From M55B112 sp040903745 (lineage in GTDB: Bacteria > Bacteroidota > Bacteroidia > Bacteroidales > GCA-2748055): DNA of 64,000 nucleotides. Shown piece by piece: positions 29,201 to 37,257 of the stretch (position 1 is the first letter of the stretch; each line of letters starts with the position of its first letter). The notes under the pieces were generated by a model that had not been told where the DNA came from, ran no database searches, and saw only the letters and a program-made list of their open reading frames with translations. The position numbers and the translations under genes were made by a program. The stretch spans positions 1 to 64,000 of the forward strand of contig JBBDUV010000072.1 of the NCBI GenBank assembly GCA_040903745.1, read 5' to 3'.

Positions 29201-29667
29201 AGGGATTGGCGATCGAAAATACCGACAGACTCATCGCACTTTACAAGGAAATCAGGGAAGGTATCGGGGTGCATAAAAATCCGGCAGCGTACGGTGCCAT
29301 TCCTACAGACCCATATTCACACACACCATCCATGCTTGGCGCACAACAGCCCGGCATGACCGGACAGGTAAAGGAGGATATCATTTCCAGGTGGTTTGAG
29401 CTGGGGCTCGAAATCAGGGATGGCAAAATCTTGATCCATCATGAGATCATCTCCAGCAGCCATCTGAAAATGCAGGATGAACTGTCATTTACATTCTGCG
29501 GAACCCCTTTCAGGTTAAGAAAGGGCGAATCATCCGGAATCACGCTCCTCCTTGCAAACGGAGCAAAAATATCCTCTTCTGTATTACAGATTGAAACCGG
29601 CTACAGCAGAGAGATCTTTGCCCGGACAGGGAAGGTGAAGATGGTCAACGTGGTGTTCACAGCCTGA
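26275..29667 (+). CDS. Large cytosolic GH94/GH149-like glucan phosphorylase
   Basis: A 1130-residue protein without a signal peptide. The N-terminal beta-sandwich (about 1-310, FISSTGGLTAGRKNSDHAIF) resembles the super-sandwich of GH94 and related phosphorylases. The central helical barrel has YEGNWRDIFQNWEALS, WSFIGYWGDHQIIYL and RPEWNDANNALVGNG; the last corresponds to the region holding the catalytic Asp in GH94. Its length and the beta-1,3-glucan setting favour GH149 (or GH161) beta-1,3-oligoglucan phosphorylase, which splits oligosaccharides with phosphate into glucose 1-phosphate. Being cytosolic, it needs import by the sugar porter two genes upstream. Its 3' end overlaps the convergent lactonase gene by 11 bp. 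Confidence 0.7.
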   Translation: MAKNTTYVANKKLHLTRKPIEGKFVSEGDERFFKVENYDAMPPFLMTIVSDSDHWMFISSTGGLTAGRKNSDHAIFPYYTDDKIHESSEITGSKTILRVFRDDRHQLWEPFSNYYKGLYHSSRNLYKSITGNKLIFEEINQDLELTFRVVWMSSDQFGWIRQTSIYNQSENVQKISILDGIQNILPYGIMKTVQEQFSTLMDAYKKSELIDKVNLGIFTLSSIPVDRAEPSEALNANTVWSTATDIKEVLLSSVQLDRFRATGNLSSETENKGTRGAYLIYRELILKPHASDTHLVIVEAGQDSTDVHNLIKYINSGKNNEKEILSTVEKGTRNLRDMVCKADGVQVCHDERVTARHFSNVLFNIMRGGIYDQEYHIPKADLNGHIKKINIHLYQKHTKWIAGLQEDLTYSGLLKEAEARNDPDLYRIVLEYLPLTFSRRHGDPSRPWNRFSINVKNPDGTRSLSYEGNWRDIFQNWEALSYSYPLFLEGIIAKFLNASTADGYNPYRITKEGIDWETFDPDDPWSFIGYWGDHQIIYLLKLLELQEKFTPGKLNRSMHEPRYAFANVPYRIKPYADIIRDPNNTIAFDSELHNKLLKRAGEMGADGKLLMNEKNELVYASLLDKLLITLLTKLSNFIPGAGIWLNTQRPEWNDANNALVGNGVSMVTLYYLRRYINFLLKLLSADQEKHFRLCSGTSVLLEKINLVLASYSDSLDSPMNDAMRRRITDKLGRAGADYRSDIYKKQGFNTVSADRESVLSFLTIALQYIDHTIRENRRDDKLYHAYNLIEIKNNAITVSRLPVMLEGQVALMSSGFPDANEVEELLKTLKASELYRNDQQSYMLYPDKQLPRFTEKNNIPVDYEKRFTILKELKKSRGNELISTDHAGIMHFNGDFKNAGVLKKKIQTLREEGKINVNNREEKQLLDLYEELFNHHSFTGRSGSFYKYEGLGSIYWHMVSKLLLAVAENIQRFIHEGLAIENTDRLIALYKEIREGIGVHKNPAAYGAIPTDPYSHTPSMLGAQQPGMTGQVKEDIISRWFELGLEIRDGKILIHHEIISSSHLKMQDELSFTFCGTPFRLRKGESSGITLLLANGAKISSSVLQIETGYSREIFARTGKVKMVNVVFTA

Positions 29668-30790
29668 GCCACTTCAAACAGATCGCAGCCGGAACATCCA
29701 GCGTCGTTCCGGTATACTGCAAGGGCCCGGCTCCTTCAACCAGCTCAAACTGGTTGATATTGACCGTGTTCCTGTTCGCAACCAGCACAAATTCGCCTTT
29801 CGGGTCGACCATGAAATTCCGGGGGTGATCACCCTGCACCGGCTCGTGCCCTGCAACTTCCAGTGTCCCGTCATCCTGCACTGAAAATATTGCCAGGCTG
29901 TTGTGTCCCCTGTTTGAAACAAACAACAGCTCCCCATCGGGTGTGAGGTGAATATCCGCAACGGTGTTCTGCCCATCAAACTCCTCCGGTAGTGTTGGAA
30001 GCCGCTGCTCAATGTTCAGCGAACCATCCTCCTGCGAAATACGAAATACACTTACCGTATTGCTTAACTCTTCAGCCAGGTAAAACAGGCTTCCTTCCCG
30101 GTTGAACGCCATATGGCGCGGTCCGGAACCCGGTACCGCCGCTACCCATGGCACCGCAGCCGGCGCAAGCATTCCCGTGGTAGCATCAAGCTCGAAAATA
30201 TACACCTTATCGGCTCCCAGGTCGGCTGCATAGGCAAATCGGTTCCCGGCATCCACCAGGATCGCATGCAGGTGTGACTGCTGCTGCCTTCGTGTTATGC
30301 TGCTGCCTGTAAACTGAATGGTCTGCAGGATATCCCCGATACTGCCATCAGATTCTATCTTAAACGACGATAAATTTCCCGATCCGTAATGTGCAACGTA
30401 GATAAACTTCCCTTTGCGGTCCAGTTCGATATGACAGTTCCCCCCTCCATGGGATGGCACCTGGTTCAGCAGGGTGAGCATGCCTGTGGAGGGATCGATT
30501 GAGAAGGCACTTACAGCGTCCTGCTCCTTACCCTGTTCATCGGTAATATCATTCACACTGTAGAGAAAATCTCCGGAAGGATGCAGCGCCAGGAAGTTGG
30601 GAGCACTGATCTCCGGAAGGGTCTGCAGGAGGGTGAATTTATTGGTATTTCGTTCATAATCATATACATAAATGCCCTGACTGTCGTTCATTCCGGCAGT
30701 TCCAATGTAGAGGATCTCTTTTTCTGTTTTACATGAGATTTGCGGGGCCAGCAGTAGCGCAAGCAACGACCATAAATATACTTTCTTCAT
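29657..30790 (-). CDS. Lactonase-family seven-bladed propeller lipoprotein
   Basis: A 377-residue protein of the Pgl/3-carboxymuconate lactonase propeller family (PF10282). Recurrent blade motifs are LALHPSGDFLYSVND, HAILVDAGNRFAYAADLGAD, HMAFNREGSLFYLAEE and HLTPDGELLFVSNRGHNS. The signal ends with a Cys (PQISC), so it is probably a lipoprotein outside the cytoplasm; true 6-phosphogluconolactonase would be cytosolic. The substrate is therefore uncertain and may be an extracellular sugar lactone. It is convergent with, and overlaps by 11 bp, the phosphorylase gene. Confidence 0.85.
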   Translation of the reverse strand: MKKVYLWSLLALLLAPQISCKTEKEILYIGTAGMNDSQGIYVYDYERNTNKFTLLQTLPEISAPNFLALHPSGDFLYSVNDITDEQGKEQDAVSAFSIDPSTGMLTLLNQVPSHGGGNCHIELDRKGKFIYVAHYGSGNLSSFKIESDGSIGDILQTIQFTGSSITRRQQQSHLHAILVDAGNRFAYAADLGADKVYIFELDATTGMLAPAAVPWVAAVPGSGPRHMAFNREGSLFYLAEELSNTVSVFRISQEDGSLNIEQRLPTLPEEFDGQNTVADIHLTPDGELLFVSNRGHNSLAIFSVQDDGTLEVAGHEPVQGDHPRNFMVDPKGEFVLVANRNTVNINQFELVEGAGPLQYTGTTLDVPAAICLKWLRL

Positions 30791-30844
30791 TATATACAGG
30801 TATTAATCAATAATTCTGCAAATTATAAAAAAAATCAATCCCAG

Positions 30845-31017
30845 CTCCGTTAGGGGCGACATATCTGTAACAAGCGGCCTGCATGGAACTTAGCCCCGCT
30901 AGGGGCGACATGTCTGTAACAAGCGGCCTGCATGGAACTTAGCCCCGTTAGGGGCGACATGTCTGTAACAAGCGGCCTGCATGGAACTTATCCCCGCTAG
31001 GGGCGACATGTCTGTAG
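30845..31017. repeat. 49-bp tandem repeat array
   Basis: The unit starting AGGGGCGACATGTCTGTAAC recurs at 30852, 30901, 30950 and 30999, exactly 49 bp apart; the last copy is cut short. Each junction holds a small palindrome, CCCCGTTAGGGG or CCCCGCTAGGGG. Copies differ at only a few positions. It fills the space between the lactonase 5' end and the aspartate kinase 3' end. It is not a CRISPR: the units are contiguous and contain no spacers. Confidence 0.9.
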
Positions 31018-31020
31018 GGG

Positions 31021-32286
31021 TTATGTCCCCAGACCCCTTACAACAAGCTGAATATTTTGCACCCCGCGCTGCTCGAGCAACAACGTCTTTTTGATCATCA
31101 CCCGCTCAATCGTTGCATCATCAAAATAGCGAATCGTCACCAGCTCCAGCCCCGTCTCATAAGAGACCTTAAAATGCTCCTCCAACTCATCAATCACCGG
31201 TAGCAATTTCCTTTTGTCATTGTTCACCACCACCTGGAAACTAACCGCTGAAGTCTGTTGCAGGTTGATCTTCAGCCCGTGTTTATACAATATCCCGTAA
31301 ATAATCTCCAGATTATCCTCCGCAATAAAGGAAAAATCATGCGGTGAGATCCTGATCAGCACCTGGTCCATCTTGAAAATAAACGACGGCACCAGCTTCT
31401 CATATGCCAGGTTTCCCACCAGGGTGCCCGGTGCAACCGGATCGACAAACGATTTCACATACAAATTGATGTTCTTGTTCTGTAACGGTTTAATGGTTTT
31501 CGGGTGAATGACACTGGTACCGTAGTAGGCCAGCTCGATGGCATCGAGGTAGGACAATTTATCCAACAGAATGGTATCGTCAAAGTACTTGGGATCCGCG
31601 TTCAGCACCCCCGGAACATCCTTCCATATCGTTACCGAATCGGCCTTCAGCAAATGCGCCAGGATGGCTGCCGTATAATCAGATCCCTCACGGCCCAGTG
31701 AAACAGTTTGGTTGTTTTTGTTCGAGGCAAGAAAACCCTGTGTTACCAAAAACCGCTCGCCATTAAAAACAAATGCCTTGTTCACCAGCTCACCAGATAG
31801 CGCCCAGTCGATCCTCCCCTCCCTGAAGGTGCTGTCAGTCTTGAGCGATTTTCTCACGTCTACCCATTTTGATTTAAATCCGGCACTGTTCAGGTAATGG
31901 GTAATGATCTTGGTACTCAGAAGCTCCCCATACCCTATAATCTGGTCATAATCGAAATCAAAATTCATGGTTGGTTCCTGTGCCAACCTGTCGGCCAACT
32001 CATTAAATAAATCCTCTACCTCAACGTAGGCCCTGTTCCCCTTATCAGAAAAAAGATCCTTCAATATCTCCAGATGAAATTCCTTCAAACGCTTGTACCC
32101 CTCCTTAATCCCCTTCTCATCCTTGCTAACAAAAGCCTCAATAATACTTTCCAAAGCATTCGTGCTCTTACCCATCGCTGAAATTACGATGACGATCTCA
32201 TCAGAATACCTTTTCAGTATATTCACAATGTTTTTCACAGCATCAGCACTCTTAACGGAGGCACCGCCAAATTTAAAGACAAGCAT
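31021..32286 (-). CDS. lysC: Aspartate kinase
   Basis: A monofunctional aspartokinase of 421 residues, the first step of the Lys/Thr/Met pathway. It begins MLVFKFGGASVKSAD (KFGG nucleotide motif) and has FDQIIGYGELLSTKI-type and SLGREGSDYTAAI blocks of the kinase fold. Two ACT-like domains (about 300-421) should mediate feedback by lysine or threonine. No homoserine dehydrogenase domain is fused. The stop codon abuts the last unit of the 49-bp repeat array. Confidence 0.92.
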   Translation of the reverse strand: MLVFKFGGASVKSADAVKNIVNILKRYSDEIVIVISAMGKSTNALESIIEAFVSKDEKGIKEGYKRLKEFHLEILKDLFSDKGNRAYVEVEDLFNELADRLAQEPTMNFDFDYDQIIGYGELLSTKIITHYLNSAGFKSKWVDVRKSLKTDSTFREGRIDWALSGELVNKAFVFNGERFLVTQGFLASNKNNQTVSLGREGSDYTAAILAHLLKADSVTIWKDVPGVLNADPKYFDDTILLDKLSYLDAIELAYYGTSVIHPKTIKPLQNKNINLYVKSFVDPVAPGTLVGNLAYEKLVPSFIFKMDQVLIRISPHDFSFIAEDNLEIIYGILYKHGLKINLQQTSAVSFQVVVNNDKRKLLPVIDELEEHFKVSYETGLELVTIRYFDDATIERVMIKKTLLLEQRGVQNIQLVVRGLGT

Positions 32287-32371
32287 AGACTTTTGATTTA
32301 AGAAATTAACTAATACTGCAAAAATAGTAATAGTTTGGTAATTGAAAACAGGTATTTACAATGGGGCGCTA

Positions 32372-32764
32372 TCAGGCAGGACCACCTTCAGGGTAGCTAA
32401 CCTTTTCAAAGCGCAGGCCAGTCATCATCTCATAAGCCTCAGCTGTATCCAGCATCTCGAGGTCATCCTCCTCATACAGCCATGTTACATTGAACAGATT
32501 CTCATTATCGGCCAGGAAACGGATCTTCTTCAGGATCTCCATCAGATACTTGGAGCTGCTGGTATTGAACAATTCAAGGTTGATCTTCAGGTCGGTTCGT
32601 TCGGCAGGATGTTTCAAATACTCTTCCAGCCATTCCATGACCGGCTGGAAAAAGTCACGTGCATTTTCAGGATTTGACCTGCCTTCAAGCAACATGGTTC
32701 CGTCATCACCATTCAGTAAAATGGTCGGGGTTTTGGGAGTACCGGCTATTTCGAGATTTTCCAT
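32372..32764 (-). CDS. SiaC-like (DUF1987) regulatory phosphoprotein
   Basis: A 130-residue cytoplasmic protein matching the DUF1987/SiaC family. It begins IAGTPKTPTILLNGDDGTM and contains INLELFNTSSSKYLMEILK, where the Ser/Thr cluster is the site phosphorylated in SiaC by its partner kinase. In Pseudomonas the family joins a kinase/phosphatase switch controlling diguanylate cyclase. No partner gene is visible here. It is encoded 85 bp upstream of the aspartate kinase start on the same strand. Confidence 0.85.
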   Translation of the reverse strand: MENLEIAGTPKTPTILLNGDDGTMLLEGRSNPENARDFFQPVMEWLEEYLKHPAERTDLKINLELFNTSSSKYLMEILKKIRFLADNENLFNVTWLYEEDDLEMLDTAEAYEMMTGLRFEKVSYPEGGPA

Positions 32765-33071
32765 GATTTGTTTCTTTGGCTATACAAAATATAACGAATA
32801 AATGGATTCTGATGCAAAAACCATAGCAAGATAGTGATTTTATTAAATTTTAATGCAATACAAGATACAAAGAAGTTGGTAGATAAACACATCCGCACCC
32901 ATGATTGCTATCTGTTGTGGAGAAATCCTGTTAAAAAAACCTACACTCTGGAAAATAGATAAATTTGTTCTATATTAGCAGCGAAATATTACAGTGAATT
33001 ATTACAGTGAAATAAAACGCTTCACAAAGCACTTAATTTTATTTCTTTAGTAGTCAGAAAATTTACCTGAA
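32765..33071. other. Gene-free stretch between divergent genes
   Basis: These 307 bp separate the SiaC-like gene from the plus-strand haem locus. TAAATTTG at 32961-32968 fits a -7 box for the plus strand but has no TTTG at the right distance. An ATTACAGTGAA duplication lies near 32990-33012. Nothing else is recognised. Confidence 0.5.
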
Positions 33072-33413
33072 ATGTTCTCCATAGGATTATTTTCCGCATA
33101 TCTGCCCTATATAATGATCGCCATTTTCTCCGGCGCCTTCCTGGGTATACATTCCATTGTAAGGGCAGAACTGCAGGGCAATCCCGCTGAAGCTACAATC
33201 ACTGTCAGGAAAACTCATTCCGGCAATACCTGTCACAAAACAAGTCAGGAAAATGGCACATTTTACTACGACCAATATGCAGAGCAGGCAGAAACCGACC
33301 CTGCAATACCGGAATATACCGGAGCAGAGACCATCTATACCGGAACAGAGATAGCGGTACCGCGATCGTGGTGCTGTACCTCCCTTTACTGCCGTCCCCC
33401 GCCAAGCGTCTGA
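33072..33413 (+). CDS. Small membrane-anchored protein upstream of TonB receptor
   Basis: A 113-residue protein with an N-terminal hydrophobic segment (MFSIGLFSAYLPYIMIAIFSG) and a polar tail ending in RPPPSV. I have the impression that Bacteroidota genomes often place a similar short protein ending in RPPP directly ahead of TonB-dependent receptors, as here (TonB receptor 102 bp on). The tail sequence shows no domain. An overlapping frame from 33368 is open but less convincing. Function unknown; coding status is likely but unproven. Confidence 0.55.
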   Translation: MFSIGLFSAYLPYIMIAIFSGAFLGIHSIVRAELQGNPAEATITVRKTHSGNTCHKTSQENGTFYYDQYAEQAETDPAIPEYTGAETIYTGTEIAVPRSWCCTSLYCRPPPSV

Positions 33414-33515
33414 TTTTCATCCGAACTCAGCACATCATACAATTAGCCTCTACCGATCAGCCGGACTTCCGGTCATTGATCCGTACAGGACAAATTTCAT
33501 TTCAAAACAAAAAAG

Positions 33516-35624
33516 ATGAACAACCGAATTTTAGCAATTCTCGCAGTATTGTTTATATATCATGTCACGGCGCGATCACAAAAAGTGATCGTGCTCACAG
33601 ACAGCACCGAAGTGCCTGAGTTAAGCCTCGAGGAGGTCGAGATAAAGGCCTCTAAGGACAACCAGAGCCTTAATAAAATGCCAGCTTCGGTAACCCTGCT
33701 ATCAGCAAAACGGATCGGCGAAAATGAGATCCGCTCACTGGCTGATATCACTTCCCTTACCCCAGGTTTTTTTATGCCCGACTACGGATCGAGACTCACT
33801 TCGCCGGTCTATATCAGGGGTATCGGATCGCGAATCAACAGTCCGTCGGTCGGACTCTATGTCGACAATGTCCCCTATTTCGAAAAGGCATCCTACAACT
33901 TCGACTTTTTCGATATAGAGCGGATCGAGATTTTGAAAGGTCCGCAGGGAACCCTCTATGGAAGGAACGCCATGGGCGGGATCATCAATATCGTAACCCG
34001 ATCGCCACTCGATCACCAGGGAACGACACTCGGACTGAGCGCCGGGGCATATGGTGTGCTGGGCGCCTCAGCGGGCCATTATAACAAAATCGGTGAAAAT
34101 TTCGGCTACTCCCTCTCGGCCAACTTCATGCACAGGGATGGGTACTATATGAACAGCTTTTTGGACGACAAAGTCGACAGGGCCGGCTCAGCGGGTTTCC
34201 GCAACAGGCTCGCATGGAAAATCAACGGCCGGTTGACCGTCGAAAACAGCGCATCCTTTGAAAACAGCAGGGAGGGCGGCTATCCATATGCACTCTATAA
34301 CGATTCACTTTCAAGGGCAGAGGAGATCAACTACAACCAGCCAAGCTCCTACGCAAGGACGCTCTTCTCCGATGCCGTCGTCATCAATTTCAGGGGTGAA
34401 CGCATGGAACTGCAGGCTACCACTGCTTACCAGTACCTCGACGACCGGCAGGAGATCGACCAGGATTTTACACCCGACTCGCTCTACTTCGTCGTGCAGG
34501 ACCAGAAGCAGCACATGGTCTCGCAGGAGCTGATCGTCCGCTCACCCCGCGAAAACCGTGTCAACTGGCTCTTTGGTGCGTATGGATTTATGCAACGGTT
34601 CGACAAGCAGGTGGATGTCGATTTGTACATCAACCGGATGACCCTGATGAAAACATACGACACCCGAATCAACGGCGCTGCACTCTTTCAACAGACCACC
34701 ATCAACGATCTGATTTTCGAAAACCTGTCGCTCACAGCAGGGATCAGGCTCGATGTTGAAAAGGATGTGCTCGACTATCTGTACGACAGGGATATCGCAG
34801 GAAATACTGCCAATATTGCAGATACCATCTATCCCCACCTGGCATACATGGAGGTGCTGCCAAAACTTGCCCTCAACTACCGGTTCGACCGGAACAGCAT
34901 CTACGGGGTGATCGCCAAGGGTTACAAAACCGGCGGGTTCAACAGCACCTTCTATAAGGATGAGGACCTCTTTTTCGATCCGGAGTTCAGCTGGAACTAT
35001 GAGATCGGCATGAAATCATCGCTGTTTGACAACACAATATACACCGATCTGTCGCTGTTCTATATCGATTGGAAGAACCAGCAGATCTACCAGCCGGTTT
35101 TTTACCGCGATAATACGCCGGCACCAGGGTCAGTGTTAAAGAATGCCGGCCGGTCTGTGAGCAAAGGAGGTGAGATCACGGTCAAAACCATCCCGTTCCA
35201 TGGCTTCTCCCCGGTCCTCTCCTACGGCTATACCCGCGCCACCTTCACCAGGCACGAGATCGATGAGGATACCGACCACACAGGAAATTTCATACCCTAC
35301 GTTCCCCGCAACACGGTTACGGCCCAGTTGAACAAAGCGTTCAGGATGAAAAATGACAGCTTCATAGACAGTATCAACCTCAACCTGCTCTACCGCGGGA
35401 TGGGCGATATCTACTGGAATGAGGAAAACAGCTTTAAAACGGATTATTACGGACTACTCGATCTAAAGCTTGTCTTCGTCAAACAGGGCATCTCCTTCGA
35501 AATATGGGGCAAGAATCTGTTGGGGGCCGAGTACGAATCATTTTATTTCCAAGCCATTGGCAACGAGTATGTGCAAACATCCAAACCGATACGCTTCGGT
35601 TTTAACCTCAATTATGCGTTCTGA
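33516..35624 (+). CDS. TonB-dependent receptor (haem/iron-type)
   Basis: A 702-residue receptor with a signal peptide (1-21), a plug domain (about 40-150: VYIRGIGSRINSPSVGLYVD and IERIEILKGPQGTLYGRNAMG) and a barrel ending FGFNLNYAF. It lacks the N-terminal carboxypeptidase-like domain of SusC proteins and no SusD follows, so it belongs to the siderophore, haem or vitamin type. It heads a run with an AmpG-like permease, hemN, hemG and hemH, which suggests a porphyrin or iron-complex substrate; this is inferred from context. Confidence 0.92.
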   Translation: MNNRILAILAVLFIYHVTARSQKVIVLTDSTEVPELSLEEVEIKASKDNQSLNKMPASVTLLSAKRIGENEIRSLADITSLTPGFFMPDYGSRLTSPVYIRGIGSRINSPSVGLYVDNVPYFEKASYNFDFFDIERIEILKGPQGTLYGRNAMGGIINIVTRSPLDHQGTTLGLSAGAYGVLGASAGHYNKIGENFGYSLSANFMHRDGYYMNSFLDDKVDRAGSAGFRNRLAWKINGRLTVENSASFENSREGGYPYALYNDSLSRAEEINYNQPSSYARTLFSDAVVINFRGERMELQATTAYQYLDDRQEIDQDFTPDSLYFVVQDQKQHMVSQELIVRSPRENRVNWLFGAYGFMQRFDKQVDVDLYINRMTLMKTYDTRINGAALFQQTTINDLIFENLSLTAGIRLDVEKDVLDYLYDRDIAGNTANIADTIYPHLAYMEVLPKLALNYRFDRNSIYGVIAKGYKTGGFNSTFYKDEDLFFDPEFSWNYEIGMKSSLFDNTIYTDLSLFYIDWKNQQIYQPVFYRDNTPAPGSVLKNAGRSVSKGGEITVKTIPFHGFSPVLSYGYTRATFTRHEIDEDTDHTGNFIPYVPRNTVTAQLNKAFRMKNDSFIDSINLNLLYRGMGDIYWNEENSFKTDYYGLLDLKLVFVKQGISFEIWGKNLLGAEYESFYFQAIGNEYVQTSKPIRFGFNLNYAF

Positions 35625-35636
35625 AAAATCACAGAT

Positions 35637-35850
35637 TCGAACTACACTAACAGCTAATTTATTGAATATCTATGATGTAAAATGAACATTCACAAAATCC
35701 GAACCATGAGAACAGGTAATTTCTTAAATATCATTGATGTAAAATGAACAATTTTTAAATCCAAACTATGAGAACAGATAATCCCGTTCAAATCATTGAT
35801 ATTCTTTAACCAGGCAATCAAACCATCAAATACAAACAGGTAATCTAATT
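35637..35850. repeat. Degenerate 62-bp direct repeats
   Basis: Three imperfect units start near 35638, 35700 and 35762 (cgaacta/cgaacca/caaacta, then aacaggtaat or similar, then gatgtaaaatgaaca in the first two), with a shorter fourth copy near 35819. They fill the first part of the 338-bp gap between the TonB receptor and the permease. No coding or RNA function is evident. Confidence 0.65.
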
Positions 35851-35859
35851 AGTCTTAGC

Positions 35860-35887
35860 AAGAACCGAGCTCGTAAGCTCGGTTCTT
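35860..35887. promoter_or_regulatory. Perfect 12-bp inverted repeat (hairpin)
   Basis: AAGAACCGAGCT, loop CGTA, AGCTCGGTTCTT gives a perfect 12-bp stem with a four-base loop, 76 bp before the permease start. There is no T-run on either strand, so it is not a standard terminator. It may be an operator or an RNA processing or attenuation element. Confidence 0.55.
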
Positions 35888-35962
35888 ATCAAAGACTGTA
35901 AATCATTTAGTTCTCTTTCAGGCTAATTAAACCCCATCAATAAAATCAGAGCATAAAACAGA

Positions 35963-37228
35963 ATGACCGAATCAAAAAACTGGACCAAATTTCCAACCCT
36001 CTTCAGCCTCTACATCGCGCAGTCGGTGCCGATGAGCTTTTTCTCCACGGTAGTGCCCGTCATCATGCGCCAGGAGAACTACTCGCTCGAGTCGATCGGA
36101 CTCCTGCAGCTGGTCAAGCTCCCTTGGGTCATCAAGTTCTTCTGGGCACCACTGGTCGACAACCACGCGAAAAACTCGAAGGACCTCAAGCGGTGGATCG
36201 TTTTTTCGGAGCTCTTCTACGCAGTGATCATCAGCAGCATCGCCTTTCTCAGCCTGCAGACCGACTTCAAGCTGATCGTGGCACTGATGGTGGTTGCCTT
36301 CACCGCTTCGGCCACGCAGGATATTGCCACCGACGCCTTCTCGATCCTTATCCTCAAAAAGGATGAGCGCGGCGTGGGTAACAGCATGCAAACGGCCGGC
36401 AGTTTCGTGGGAGCGCTGCTAGGTACCGGGGTGCTGCTAATCGCCTATAGCTTCTTCGGCTGGTCGGCCTTCCTCTTTATGCTCGCCGGATTCATCATTT
36501 TTGCGCTGGTGCCACTCTATCTTTACAAGGTCAACCGAACGGTCCAGAAGAAACCGGGCTACCGCGTCACCCTCCCCGAGATCGGCCGCTTCTTCCGCGT
36601 TCCCGGGATACCCAAAAGGGTGCTCATCCTGGCCTTCTTCTACTCGGGCTTCATCGGGATCCTCACCATGCTCAAACCTTTTCTGGTCGATCTCGGCTAC
36701 AACATCAAGGAGATCGGCTTTATGTCGGGCATCGTGGGAACATCGGTTGCCACCGGCTCTGCCCTGCTGGTCGGCGCGTTCATCAAAAAGGCCGGACGCA
36801 ACAGGATTATGATTATTCTTACACTATTAGGGATCTCAGCAGCCCTCTATTTCTGGTGGATCGCCGGAATTACACCTTCGCTGGCACAGATTTACCTGGG
36901 GATCTGCCTGGTCTGGGCCGCCTATGGTTCTTCCTCGGTGATCATCTATACCACCTCGATGGATGTGGTGCGACCGGGGGCCGCGGGAACAGATTTTACC
37001 ATGCAGATCGTGATCACCCACATCAGCAGCCTGGCGATCGCGGTGTTGAGCGGCAAGGTGGCCGGTGGGATTGGGTACAAGGGACTCTTTGGTGTGGAGG
37101 TGCTTATGGGAATCCTCACCCTGCTGGTGATCCTCTATGCCATGCCGAAAAAGAGAAAAATAAAGGCTCCCACGTTTTACCGGATCAATAATAAATTTGC
37201 CGGGGTAACCAGTCCGATGAAAACTTAG
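35963..37228 (+). CDS. AmpG-like MFS permease
   Basis: A 421-residue MFS protein of the AmpG/PAT type with about 12 helices. Family marks are LLQLVKLPWVIKFFWAPLVD and the following short basic loop, and TASATQDIATDAFSILIL. AmpG imports anhydro-muropeptides, but related MFS proteins beside TonB receptors in Bacteroidota probably move other ligands taken up through the receptor. Here the neighbours make a porphyrin or siderophore substrate more likely than muropeptide. No ampD or other recycling genes are near. Confidence 0.85.
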   Translation: MTESKNWTKFPTLFSLYIAQSVPMSFFSTVVPVIMRQENYSLESIGLLQLVKLPWVIKFFWAPLVDNHAKNSKDLKRWIVFSELFYAVIISSIAFLSLQTDFKLIVALMVVAFTASATQDIATDAFSILILKKDERGVGNSMQTAGSFVGALLGTGVLLIAYSFFGWSAFLFMLAGFIIFALVPLYLYKVNRTVQKKPGYRVTLPEIGRFFRVPGIPKRVLILAFFYSGFIGILTMLKPFLVDLGYNIKEIGFMSGIVGTSVATGSALLVGAFIKKAGRNRIMIILTLLGISAALYFWWIAGITPSLAQIYLGICLVWAAYGSSSVIIYTTSMDVVRPGAAGTDFTMQIVITHISSLAIAVLSGKVAGGIGYKGLFGVEVLMGILTLLVILYAMPKKRKIKAPTFYRINNKFAGVTSPMKT

Positions 37229-37257
37229 ATTGAAAGACAGAAGTAGAATTTAAGACC

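Noticed and set aside
30845..31017. CRISPR array
   Set aside because: The 49-bp units are contiguous with no unique spacers, and no cas genes are present.
33368..33619. Frameshifted continuation of the small protein before the TonB receptor
   Set aside because: The original frame ends in a RPPP motif that seems natural, and the alternative frame overlaps the receptor start.
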